Source: Alphaproteobacteria bacterium UBA4588 (GTDB lineage Bacteria; Pseudomonadota; Alphaproteobacteria; Puniceispirillales; Puniceispirillaceae). From it: 10,055 bases of DNA. The notes under the pieces were generated by a model. The model was not told the origin of the DNA, made no database searches, and worked only from the letters and a program-made list of their open reading frames with translations. The position numbers and the translations under genes were made by a program. The stretch covers positions 10,344-20,398 of the forward strand of contig DGJU01000061.1 in assembly GCA_002387605.1 (NCBI GenBank), read 5' to 3'. Positions 1-6,908 of the stretch are shown piece by piece (positions within the stretch are counted from its first letter, which is position 1; every line of letters starts with the position of its first letter).

Positions 1-42
1 AGATGCACCTGAATAGATATGATGGCATAAAATGATAATCAA

Positions 43-48
43 AAGGAG
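43..48 (+). promoter_or_regulatory. Strong ribosome binding site for the DpkA-like gene
   Basis: AAGGAG is a near-complete match to the anti-Shine-Dalgarno complement and sits 8 bases before the ATG at 57. It is the clearest ribosome binding site in the window and fixes the start of the first gene. A TATGAT at 18-23 could be a -10 box, but its -35 region would lie outside the window. Confidence 0.75.
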
Positions 49-56
49 ATGCTGCT

Positions 57-1064
57 ATGACAACAGCCCCACTTCAAACTGAACTGATGAGCCTTGACGA
101 TATTTATGCGCTGGCAGAAAAAGTGCTAACATCAGCAGGGTGTGATGCAGATAATGCCGCTGCTATTGCAAGCACTGTTGCACGGGCTGAGCGGGACGGG
201 TCTGCCTCGCACGGATTGTTCCGGATCCCGGGCTATGTTGGATCATTGCGCTCCGGCAAGGTCAGTGGCGGAGCATCGCCTGTTATTAGCTCAGAGATGT
301 CCTGTATTATCGAAGTTGATGCCAAGATGGGCTACGCACCACTTGCTCTGGAACGCGGCTTGCCAGCCCTTGCCAAGGCAGCCTCAACCCATGGCGTTGC
401 TGTTATGAAAGTGATTAATAGTTTTCATTTTGCCGCGCTCTGGCCGGAAACTGAATATCTAGCAGAGCAGGGGTTAGTCGGACTTGCCTGCACAGCTTAT
501 AAACCAGCTGTTGCGCCAGCAGGAGCAACCGAGCCGTTTTTTGGCACCAACCCTATTTCGTTTGCGTGGCCGCGTCCGGGTCATGCGCCCGTTGTATATG
601 ATATGGCAACCGCAACCCTTGCAAAAGGTGATGTTCAGATTGCCGCACGCGATGGCCATGATGTGCCGTTGGGAACAGGGCTTGGCCCAGATGGTCAGCC
701 AACAACAGACCCGGCAGAAATTCTCAAAGGTGTAATGCTCCCCTTTGGCGGTTATAAAGGCTCGGCGATTGCGTTGATGGTCGAACTGCTTTGTTCTGGT
801 CTAACGGGGGACCATTTCTCTTACGAGGCTGAAATTCATGATGTAGCAGATGGTGGGCCGGCAAAGGGCGGTGAATTCATTCTTGCGATGAGCCCCAAGC
901 TGATTGCTGGTGAGGGCTGGGAAGCGCATTGTGAAGCATTTTTTGACAAGCTTGGTGCATTGGAAGGCGTTAGGCTTCCGGGTGCGCGTCGTCACAATAA
1001 CAGAACAGATGACGGGCCACGTGCGCTAAATTCATCACTGCTTGAAAAGATTAGGGCGCTTTAA
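57..1064 (+). CDS. dpkA: Ldh_2-family NAD(P)H oxidoreductase, probable delta1-piperideine-2-carboxylate / delta1-pyrroline-2-carboxylate reductase (DpkA-like)
   Basis: This 335-residue protein has the malate/L-lactate dehydrogenase-like (Ldh_2) fold rather than a Rossmann fold. Visible family motifs are SHG at residues 51-53 (the His is the likely catalytic or substrate-contacting residue), HFAALWP at 124-130, GTNPISFA at 163-170, YDMAT at 181-185, GDVQIAARDG at 191-200, DGQPTTDP at 212-219 and PFGGYKGSA at 229-237. The HFAALWP, GDVQIAAR and PFGG-KGSA blocks match what I remember of Pseudomonas DpkA, which reduces cyclic imines of D-lysine or D-proline catabolism to L-pipecolate or L-proline with NADPH. 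That recall supports the specific call; malate, ureidoglycolate or sulfolactate dehydrogenase are the alternatives. The length is normal. The start is well supported: AAGGAG at 43-48 lies 8 bases before the ATG. The enzyme should be cytoplasmic. The window begins too close upstream to show its operon; the next gene is 154 bases downstream. Confidence 0.72.
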   Translation: MTTAPLQTELMSLDDIYALAEKVLTSAGCDADNAAAIASTVARAERDGSASHGLFRIPGYVGSLRSGKVSGGASPVISSEMSCIIEVDAKMGYAPLALERGLPALAKAASTHGVAVMKVINSFHFAALWPETEYLAEQGLVGLACTAYKPAVAPAGATEPFFGTNPISFAWPRPGHAPVVYDMATATLAKGDVQIAARDGHDVPLGTGLGPDGQPTTDPAEILKGVMLPFGGYKGSAIALMVELLCSGLTGDHFSYEAEIHDVADGGPAKGGEFILAMSPKLIAGEGWEAHCEAFFDKLGALEGVRLPGARRHNNRTDDGPRALNSSLLEKIRAL

Positions 1065-1108
1065 TCCTGATAGGTGCCCTTGAGATAATCATTAAAGTGG
1101 AAAAAGTG

Positions 1109-1139
1109 GGGTTTAATTACCCGAAACATCATTTTTTTT
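1109..1139 (+). terminator. Possible weak rho-independent terminator after the DpkA-like gene
   Basis: A short inverted repeat, GGGT (1109-1112) and ACCC (1119-1122) with a 6-base loop, is followed 9 bases later by a run of eight T (1132-1139), then GTTTT. The T-run is striking, but a 4-base-pair stem is too short for a confident intrinsic terminator and the T-run is not directly next to the stem. The surrounding gap (1065-1218) is AT-rich and holds nothing else I can name. Confidence 0.25.
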
Positions 1140-1218
1140 GTTTTGAGTAGAGATTATTTCGAAAAAGATGTGTAGAGTGTTTGGCTGGTTCAATTGTATG
1201 TGATTACAGGTCAGATAG

Positions 1219-3039
1219 ATGCAGCTTCGCCGATGGCAGCAGGAAATCATTGATGAGTTTCCAACAATATTAAAAGCCCATAGGCGTTTTATTATTAAAG
1301 CGCCGACTGGTGCTGGAAAGACTGTTCTTGCGAGCGAAATCATCAAACAATTCTATTCTGGTGAGAAAGTTATCGTTCTGTGTCACCGTCTTGTATTGCT
1401 TGAACAGTTAGAGCGGGCCCTTTCGCGCGAACATAGGGTCTGCAAGCTTGGGCTAAATCATTCAGAAGCAGCGTTTAAAGATTATGATGTGCTGTTATCA
1501 ACCAGTACACGGGCGCGCGATATTCTGGATGAAGCTATTGAGCAGGCACAGCTTGTCATTATTGATGAAGCGCACCGGGTATCACCAAACGGGACAGGCT
1601 ATAAGCGTATTCTTGAATGCTTTATGGAGCGGGGGCGTGATGATGCTCATCTGCTCGGGCTGACGGCCTCTCCTGAAAGACGGACAGCCGACCAGCGCGA
1701 CCAGCTCAGCCTTGCTTTTGATGCTATTATTGATGGCGCTGATATGGAGAAGCTGTTTGATGAGGGTATTCTGGTTCGCCCACGATATCGCCCCCATTTC
1801 ATTCATGATTTAGAGCTCGGCTCTATTGATATTAGTTCTGGTGATTTTCCGGTCGCCAAATTAGCGCCAGCCATTATTAAATCATCGATGATTAGTCATG
1901 CATGTATGATTTATCTTGAAGAGCGGCAGAAGGTATCACAGCAACCTATTTCTGCGTGGTTCTGTCCTGATGTAACAGTGGCTGAAACAACCGTTGAAGC
2001 GATCGAAGAGCTGGGCATTCCTGTCTGCCTTATTACAGCAACAACCCCGATCAAAGAACGGATGCAGATGCTAGCTGACCATGCAGATGGCAAGGTTGAG
2101 GCTGTTGTTTCTGTCGGCGTTCTGGCAGAGGGCTGGGATAACCCGAATTGTAATCTTATTGTGCATATGCGCCCGACCCTCTCCAAGGTTTTGTGGGGGC
2201 AGTCTGTTGGACGTGGGCTTCGGGCAGCAGAAGGCAAAGATAGCTGTGTTGTTATTGATGTCAGCTCAAACTGGTCAACTTTTGGTCCGGTTGAACATCT
2301 CCAATGGAGCTTATGGTCACATCGCGGCTCCTATTTGAGATATAAAAACAGATTCCAGTGGATTGCACAGCAGCCCGTTGATGAACAGAAAAGCTATTAT
2401 CTTTGTGATAACAAGCTAGAAAGCGGTTTGCGCTGTTCTCATATTTATCTCAAAGATAAATTTACAGATACTGGCTGTCCTGTCTGTGGCTCATACAGTG
2501 CTATCGATATTCATAAAGAACAGCGGATGGAAGATTCGGTAAATGATATCGGATTGCACAGACTATTCTTTGAGCGGATTCCTGCAATCTTTGAAGAAAT
2601 GAATAAAGATATCTGGCGCACGTTGGGGCGGACCGCATGGACAGGCGCTGAACGTGATGAGCAAATCTTCCTTGCCTTCTGCAAGATATTTGAAGTTGTT
2701 AGCGGTGAGCCATCTACATCAGACAGTGAATTCTGGCATCTTACCCTTCAAGGTGAAGCTGGTATCCGCCGGTTCCTTGTTGAAAATAGAATCCAGATCG
2801 TCAAAGCAGATGAATTTAATCATGCCATTCTAGTGGATGGCCTGATGCATGGGCGCCGTGTGCGTGCGCTCCAGGCCAATCATGGTATTCTTATTTGCGG
2901 CGAGCAGTTTGAAGATGCAACAGCAGAAGAGCTGGAGCGGAAATATCAACGGGCATTGCAGATTATTGAACGGCTTGCCGTCATGGGGTGCTCATCGCAG
3001 GATAATCTTCCCTATTTCAAAGCAAAAGATGTGATATAG
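1219..3039 (+). CDS. Superfamily 2 DEAH-box helicase/ATPase with putative zinc ribbon, RadD-like
   Basis: A 606-residue SF2 helicase. The first RecA-like domain has the Q-motif-like start RRWQQE, motif I APTGAGKT (28-35), motif Ia CHRLVLLEQ (55-63), motif II IDEAH (115-119) and motif III GLTASP (147-152). The second has motif V GVLAEGWDNPN (300-310) and motif VI QSVGRGLRA (328-336), the arginine-finger region. Cysteines at 396, 406, 420 and 423 (C-x9-C-x13-C-x2-C) look like a zinc ribbon just after the motor. The C-terminal ~170 residues resemble nothing I know. The order of motor, zinc cysteines and C-terminal domain, and the QxVGRGLR-GK-C-D stretch, resemble RadD (YejH), an E. coli DNA repair ATPase that acts with RecA and SSB. 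Repair is therefore the likely role, by inference. An in-frame TAG directly before the ATG at 1219 rules out a longer start; only a weak AGGT at 1208-1211 precedes it. rpe follows after 43 bases on the same strand, so co-transcription is possible. Confidence 0.8.
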   Translation: MQLRRWQQEIIDEFPTILKAHRRFIIKAPTGAGKTVLASEIIKQFYSGEKVIVLCHRLVLLEQLERALSREHRVCKLGLNHSEAAFKDYDVLLSTSTRARDILDEAIEQAQLVIIDEAHRVSPNGTGYKRILECFMERGRDDAHLLGLTASPERRTADQRDQLSLAFDAIIDGADMEKLFDEGILVRPRYRPHFIHDLELGSIDISSGDFPVAKLAPAIIKSSMISHACMIYLEERQKVSQQPISAWFCPDVTVAETTVEAIEELGIPVCLITATTPIKERMQMLADHADGKVEAVVSVGVLAEGWDNPNCNLIVHMRPTLSKVLWGQSVGRGLRAAEGKDSCVVIDVSSNWSTFGPVEHLQWSLWSHRGSYLRYKNRFQWIAQQPVDEQKSYYLCDNKLESGLRCSHIYLKDKFTDTGCPVCGSYSAIDIHKEQRMEDSVNDIGLHRLFFERIPAIFEEMNKDIWRTLGRTAWTGAERDEQIFLAFCKIFEVVSGEPSTSDSEFWHLTLQGEAGIRRFLVENRIQIVKADEFNHAILVDGLMHGRRVRALQANHGILICGEQFEDATAEELERKYQRALQIIERLAVMGCSSQDNLPYFKAKDVI

Positions 3040-3082
3040 GTAAAGCATCTCACTGATAATGGTAGCATAAGGGCACGCGCGA

Positions 3083-3745
3083 ATGACGCCAAAACCTCTT
3101 CAGATATCACCCTCTGTTCTGGCAAGTGATTTTGCCCAGCTAGGCGCTGAAATTACGGCTATTACCACGGCAGGTGCGGACTGGATTCATCTGGATGTTA
3201 TGGATGGCCAGTTTGTTCCTAACTTATCATTCGGTGCCCCTATTATCAAAGCTGTCCGAAATGCTAGTGAGCGCTATTTTGACGCCCATCTGATGATTGA
3301 GACACCTGACCAGCTGCTGGCTGATTTTGCAGATGCTGGCGCGAATGGCATTACAGTTCATCTAGAAGCCTGCCCGCACCTTGATAGGACCTTATCTCAA
3401 ATCCGGTCGCTTGGATGTAAAGCCGGCGTTGCTGTTAATCCGCATACGCCTGTTGATGGGCTGGTCCATGTGTTGGATAGGCTTGATCTTATTCTGATTA
3501 TGACAGTCAATCCGGGTTTTGGCGGACAGTCATTTATTCCGACAATGTGTCACAAGATTGCGCAAGCAGCTGAGATGATTGGCGAGCGTGATATTATCCT
3601 GCAGGTCGATGGTGGTATTACCGCTGCGACAGCCCCTGCCGTGATTGCTGCAGGCGCAACAAACCTTGTTGCAGGCTCAGCCGTCTTTGGTCATCAGGCG
3701 GGCTATGCAGCAGCAATATCAGAGTTGCGGGCGGCTGCTATCTAA
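3083..3745 (+). CDS. rpe: Ribulose-phosphate 3-epimerase
   Basis: A 220-residue TIM-barrel enzyme of typical family length that interconverts D-ribulose 5-phosphate and D-xylulose 5-phosphate in the pentose phosphate pathway (or the Calvin cycle if present). The N-terminal ISPSVLASDF (8-17) is the hallmark start of the family. Metal and catalytic residues are visible: H36 and D38 in HLDVMDG, H69 in DAHLM, and D176 in QVDGGI. The phosphate-binding loops are NPGFGGQ (143-149), GGI (177-179) and AGSA (197-200). An AAGGG at 3069-3073, 9 bases before the ATG, serves as a ribosome binding site. The gene follows the helicase by 43 bases. Its TAA overlaps the stop codon of the convergent trhO, so there is no room for a terminator between them. 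Confidence 0.96.
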   Translation: MTPKPLQISPSVLASDFAQLGAEITAITTAGADWIHLDVMDGQFVPNLSFGAPIIKAVRNASERYFDAHLMIETPDQLLADFADAGANGITVHLEACPHLDRTLSQIRSLGCKAGVAVNPHTPVDGLVHVLDRLDLILIMTVNPGFGGQSFIPTMCHKIAQAAEMIGERDIILQVDGGITAATAPAVIAAGATNLVAGSAVFGHQAGYAAAISELRAAAI

Positions 3746-4764
3746 TTATCTATATCATCAGGCTGGGAGGCTGCTGGTGCTGTTTTCGGCGCATTTTCTG
3801 GCGCTGGTTTTTTCATCCCGATATGCTGCTCACCACGTTGTCTGGCAAGGTCAATCTGGCGGCTACGTTCAGCAAATCTAGCGCGCTGTGCATCAGACGT
3901 CTTATCATGACAATGCGGACAGCTTACCCCCGGCACATAGGCTTCATCTGCCATATCATTCGCATCAATAGGCATCTTGCAGGCATGGCAAAGGTCGTAA
4001 ATACCTTTATTCAGACTGTGATCAACCGCAACGCGGCTATCAAACACAAAGCATTCACCCTCCCATAAGGACTGCTCCTTTGGGGTTTCTTCAAGATAGC
4101 GCAGAATGCCACCTTTCAGATGATACACATCATCAAAGCCCAATGATTTCATATAGGCGGTTGATTTCTCGCATCTGATACCGCCTGTACAATACATGGC
4201 AATCTTTTTCGGTTTTTCGGCATCGGGCATATCGGCAAGCTGGTTTGCCCATGCCGGAAATTCACGAAAGGTCTTTGTTTGGGGGTCTGTGGCATCAGAA
4301 AACTTACCAATCGCTGTCTCATAGCTGTTGCGGGTATCCACAACCAAGACATCGGGGTCGGTAATGAGCGCGTTCCAGTCTTTCGGATCAACATAGATAC
4401 CAGCATGTTCTGCTGGCTGAATATCGGGCTGGCCCATAGTAACGATTTCACGCTTCAGACGGACTTTCATGCGATGAAATGGACGCTCTTGATAGGTTGA
4501 GTATTTGACATCCGTATCAGCAAATTCAGCGATGCCTGTTAGCCAGCCAATGAACCGTTCCATATCAGCGGGCGCTGCTGATACCGTTCCATTTATGCCC
4601 TCATCAGCAAGGAGAATTGTGCCCATCATCTGGCAGGATTCTGTGACAACGCGCAACCGCTGCTGCCAGTCTTCAAGCCCAGAAAGCCGCACGAATTTAT
4701 ACAAGGCTGCAACAACATAGTCATTTGTGTGCGGTATCTGTGCCATAGCCAATCCGGTCAGCAT
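3742..4764 (-). CDS. trhO: tRNA uridine-34 hydroxylase, rhodanese-domain protein (UPF0176)
   Basis: A 340-residue protein of the YceA/TrhO family, which hydroxylates wobble uridine 34 of tRNA to 5-hydroxyuridine using O2, the precursor of cmo5U or mo5U. The N-terminal domain carries LLADEGINGTV (51-61), a family signature. The central rhodanese domain has VVDTRNSYE (141-149) and the active-site loop YCTGGIRCEK (191-200), with C192 as the essential cysteine. Two CxxC pairs, CHAC (259-262) and CPHC (282-285), form the family's probable C-terminal zinc site. After about residue 290 the tail is charged and then Pro/Ala-rich, probably disordered. M1 has no ribosome binding site; M7 (start at 4746) is an equally good start, since the conserved region begins just after it. 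The gene lies 88 bases downstream of the peroxidase gene on the same strand and its stop overlaps that of rpe. Confidence 0.93.
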   Translation of the reverse strand: MLTGLAMAQIPHTNDYVVAALYKFVRLSGLEDWQQRLRVVTESCQMMGTILLADEGINGTVSAAPADMERFIGWLTGIAEFADTDVKYSTYQERPFHRMKVRLKREIVTMGQPDIQPAEHAGIYVDPKDWNALITDPDVLVVDTRNSYETAIGKFSDATDPQTKTFREFPAWANQLADMPDAEKPKKIAMYCTGGIRCEKSTAYMKSLGFDDVYHLKGGILRYLEETPKEQSLWEGECFVFDSRVAVDHSLNKGIYDLCHACKMPIDANDMADEAYVPGVSCPHCHDKTSDAQRARFAERSRQIDLARQRGEQHIGMKKPAPENAPKTAPAASQPDDIDN

Positions 4765-4850
4765 TGCTGTGTTACGATAGACGGTGGATGTACCGATACC
4801 GTGGCACAGGGTTTTACATGACCTTTATCTACGGCGCAAGGTGGCCGGCT

Positions 4851-4862
4851 CCCTAGCTAGGG
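4851..4862. repeat. 12-base perfect palindrome at the end of the peroxidase gene
   Basis: CCCTAGCTAGGG is a perfect palindrome that includes the TAG stop (4853-4855, minus strand) of the glutathione peroxidase gene. It contains two CTAG tetramers, a sequence that is scarce in many bacterial genomes. No T-run follows on either strand, so it does not look like a terminator. It may be chance or a protein-binding site in the gap before trhO. Confidence 0.5.
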
Positions 4863-5467
4863 TTTGTGTCAGCGGGCACCGCAAGAGCTTTGCCTATCGC
4901 AGCGCGGAGCTTTTTCGCATCAGGTCCTGTCGCAGAGGAAAACCAGTCAGCGATATGACCATCCCGGCCAATAAGATATTTATGAAAATTCCAGCGCGGC
5001 CGGCCTAGCATACCGACCTTATCGCCAGCCCATTGATAAAAAGGATGTGCGTTATCGCCGTTAATGAAGGTTTTTTCTGTCATGGGAAAATCGATGGAAA
5101 AATTAACAGAGCAGAATTCCTTGATAGCGCTATTGCTGGCAAGCTCCTGACCCCCAAAATCGCCAGTCGGGACGCCGATTATCACAAGGCCTTTATCACG
5201 ATATTCTTCCCAGAGAGCCTGCAGGCCATCATATTGGGGGGTAAATCCGCATCTGGATGCAGTGTTTACAACCAGCAACACGCGCCCCTCAAACTGAGAT
5301 AAGGGCAGGGCATCACCCTCAATCGTCTCGAAGCTGAATGAAAAGGCAGTCTGCGTGGTATCTGTTGTTGCATGGGCGCTCATCATCACTCCTGATATAA
5401 ATAAAAAACAGAGGCTTGCCGCCCCGCGCCTGAAAAAGGCCGTTCCGAACCGTAATAGCTGTATCAT
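4853..5467 (-). CDS. Glutathione peroxidase family protein (Cys-type), probably exported
   Basis: A 204-residue thiol peroxidase that reduces hydroperoxides. Residues 1-33 read as a Sec signal peptide: arginines at 6, 13 and 14, a hydrophobic core (about 16-29) and an AHA cleavage site at 31-33, predicting a periplasmic enzyme. The mature domain has VNTASRCGFTPQY (67-79) with C73 as the peroxidatic cysteine in place of selenocysteine, and RWNFHKYLI (158-166) with the conserved W159 and N160. C119, 46 residues after C73 in KEFC, is placed like the resolving cysteine of thioredoxin-dependent 2-Cys members, so the reductant may be thioredoxin-like rather than glutathione. In the GVPTGDFGGQE segment (98-108), D103 stands where the usual family sequence has the catalytic Gln. 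An in-frame TAG directly precedes the ATG. An internal start at 5383, behind a good AGGAG, would give a 176-residue protein without the signal peptide. Confidence 0.9.
   Translation of the reverse strand: MIQLLRFGTAFFRRGAASLCFLFISGVMMSAHATTDTTQTAFSFSFETIEGDALPLSQFEGRVLLVVNTASRCGFTPQYDGLQALWEEYRDKGLVIIGVPTGDFGGQELASNSAIKEFCSVNFSIDFPMTEKTFINGDNAHPFYQWAGDKVGMLGRPRWNFHKYLIGRDGHIADWFSSATGPDAKKLRAAIGKALAVPADTNPS
5389..5393 (-). promoter_or_regulatory. Internal ribosome-binding-site-like AGGAG inside the peroxidase signal peptide region
   Basis: On the minus strand AGGAG is followed, 5 bases later, by the ATG of codon 29 (start at 5383), with another ATG (codon 28) 2 bases from it. The annotated first ATG at 5467 has only a weak AAGG more than 5 bases upstream. 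This leaves open a second, cytoplasmic form of the peroxidase. The preceding residues look like a genuine signal peptide, so I keep the longer start. Confidence 0.35.
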
Positions 5468-5566
5468 CTAATAAGCCTTGGTAATGGTTGTTGCTGCGTG
5501 GCAAAAACGATGTGTCATCATGACTTGTCGAAATATGGATTGTAGTAGCCAGAAATCAAGCAGAAA

Positions 5567-6709
5567 TTATCTTTTTGGTCCATACCAGACAGAGCGAAGC
5601 CAGTCTTCGACAAACCCGCCGCCAGCCATCTTGATGAAGTTGTTTCGCATGCGCGCTGAAAGACCATCAAGCCGCATAACACTGCCTGACTGGCGGGCTT
5701 TCTGCATAATGGCTGTCACATCATGGCTTCGGATACGTGCCATATCCCGCAGAGCTTGTTCTGGGGGCGCTTGTGTTAAACACTCAGACAGGCAGGCAAT
5801 ATCTTCAAAGACCTGTCCTGCTCCCTGCGCTAAATGGGGTGGCATCTGATGGGCGGCATCTCCGATAAGCGTCAGGCCGCCGCGCTGCCAGACAGGCAGG
5901 CTTTCACAGTCCGGCAAATCTGTTTCCTGCCAGACAATATTATTATCAGCAAAGCTTGATAAAACGGGATGACGGGAAAATGTCTGCTGTATCGCCTCAG
6001 ACGCCCCAGATGATAACGCGCTTCGTTTCATACAATAAACAGCATTAACCAATGACTGTCCCTGATGGGTGAAGGGGTAGCAGACAAAATGACTGCCACT
6101 GCCAAGCCATAACTGACACACAGGATTACTGAAGGACTTTGCAAGCGTGCTTGCCGGAATTTCTGCCCGCATTGCAAGATAGTCACTCGCGGCTTGTTCT
6201 GGCTGATACCCGGTGATAGCCGAACGGCATAGCCCAGCCGGCCCATCTGCCCCAACAAGGAGCGGGGCTGATATGATGTCTCCTGTCTCAAGCAGCAGTC
6301 GATTCTGTGCAGAACCACGGCCCAAATCCAGAGCTTTTAGGTGGCTGTCCATCATTGTCACAGGCAGATTTTTTACAGCTGCCAACAAGCAGTCCAGAAT
6401 ATGTTGACGCGAAATACCAGCATAAGGAAGTGTGTCATCATGGCTTATTTCAGCAAGCGTTTCAGCACGTTCCAGTGACTTCAACTGAATGGCATTTACA
6501 GCCAAGGCGCCGGCATCAATATTCTGTCTCAGGCCAAGAGCCTCTAGGGCAGAAAAGCCGTTCGGGGCTAGCTGAAATCCCCCATAAAGCCGGGTTTCTG
6601 GTCCTATAATAAGAGATGAGTAACCAGCCTTTCCCAAAGCATAAGCAGCGCCAAGACCAGCGATATTCCTGCCAATGATAATAATATCCTGAGAAGCGGT
6701 GTGAGCCAT
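5567..6709 (-). CDS. FAD-dependent monooxygenase, salicylate-hydroxylase/UbiH-like (PHBH fold)
   Basis: A 380-residue group A flavoprotein monooxygenase, a family that uses NAD(P)H and O2 to hydroxylate aromatic or similar substrates. The N-terminal beta-alpha-beta FAD motif reads IIIGRNIAGLGAA (10-22), the NAD(P)H/FAD 'DG' motif is GADGPAG (153-159), and the ribityl-binding 'GD' motif GDAAHQMPPHLAQGAG (283-298) is excellent. An Arg in GISRQHILDCL (98-108) matches the family's conserved substrate/FAD-domain Arg. No signal peptide or C-terminal membrane helix is seen, so it should be soluble. Oddly, the second Gly of GxGxxG is Asn15. The substrate cannot be told: ubiquinone-ring hydroxylation, aromatic catabolism or secondary metabolism are all possible. 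The ATG at 6709 has no strong ribosome binding site, and an in-frame TGA eight codons upstream limits extension. It is the first of three leftward genes, 99 bases ahead of the peroxidase gene. Confidence 0.87.
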   Translation of the reverse strand: MAHTASQDIIIIGRNIAGLGAAYALGKAGYSSLIIGPETRLYGGFQLAPNGFSALEALGLRQNIDAGALAVNAIQLKSLERAETLAEISHDDTLPYAGISRQHILDCLLAAVKNLPVTMMDSHLKALDLGRGSAQNRLLLETGDIISAPLLVGADGPAGLCRSAITGYQPEQAASDYLAMRAEIPASTLAKSFSNPVCQLWLGSGSHFVCYPFTHQGQSLVNAVYCMKRSALSSGASEAIQQTFSRHPVLSSFADNNIVWQETDLPDCESLPVWQRGGLTLIGDAAHQMPPHLAQGAGQVFEDIACLSECLTQAPPEQALRDMARIRSHDVTAIMQKARQSGSVMRLDGLSARMRNNFIKMAGGGFVEDWLRSVWYGPKR

Positions 6710-6758
6710 AATGATAACCAGAAACCTTCAGCCAATATGATGGTATGATGTAACAGAA

Positions 6759-6774
6759 ATCTGCCTGAACAGAT
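6759..6774. repeat. Short inverted repeat in the divergent gap
   Basis: ATCTG (6759-6763) and CAGAT (6770-6774) are inverted copies separated by 6 bases. The spacing is that of a small operator half-site pair, and it lies between the divergent monooxygenase and ppa genes. With only 5 bases per arm it may be chance. Confidence 0.25.
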
Positions 6775-6841
6775 GTGATGATGACTATCTACATCAATTT
6801 CTATCTGGTCAAATTTGAGTGCAACGTCTATGAAGTTTGCA

Positions 6842-6861
6842 GTGCGTGTTGTGATACGCAC
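6842..6861. repeat. Inverted repeat upstream of ppa, possible operator or leader hairpin
   Basis: GTGCGT (6842-6847) and ACGCAC (6856-6861) are perfect 6-base inverted arms around 8 bases; an inner G-T wobble would extend the RNA stem to 7 pairs. It lies 47 bases before the ppa start and is followed by CAGATTTTTATTT. As RNA it resembles a weak terminator, but no rightward gene precedes it, so an operator or 5' leader hairpin is more likely. The remainder of the 6710-6908 gap shows nothing I can name with confidence. Confidence 0.35.
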
Positions 6862-6908
6862 CAGATTTTTATTTCGATAAACAGAGCAAAAGCCAAAAGG
6901 GGTATAAA

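Noticed and set aside
1..42. Possible 3' end of an upstream gene (a TAG in one frame at 14-16, a TGA in another at 10-12)
   Set aside because: Too few codons remain to tell coding from non-coding sequence.
1911..2237. Minus-strand 108-residue open frame inside the helicase gene
   Set aside because: It is opposite the second helicase domain; its Ser/Thr/Arg-rich sequence has the look of an antisense shadow.
1219..3039. Helicase as part of a restriction or phage-defence system
   Set aside because: No nuclease, methyltransferase, TIR, SMC-like or other defence partner lies on either side; both neighbours are metabolic enzymes.
4784..5008. Plus-strand 74-residue open frame covering the trhO-peroxidase gap
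   Set aside because: Most of it is antisense to the peroxidase gene; no ribosome binding site and no recognisable domain.
6604..6861. Minus-strand 85-residue open frame with a hydrophobic C-terminal half, overlapping the 5' end of the monooxygenase gene
   Set aside because: It overlaps the well-supported monooxygenase in another frame, has no visible ribosome binding site and starts inside an inverted repeat; its hydrophobicity is what an out-of-frame read of a beta-alpha-beta region can give.
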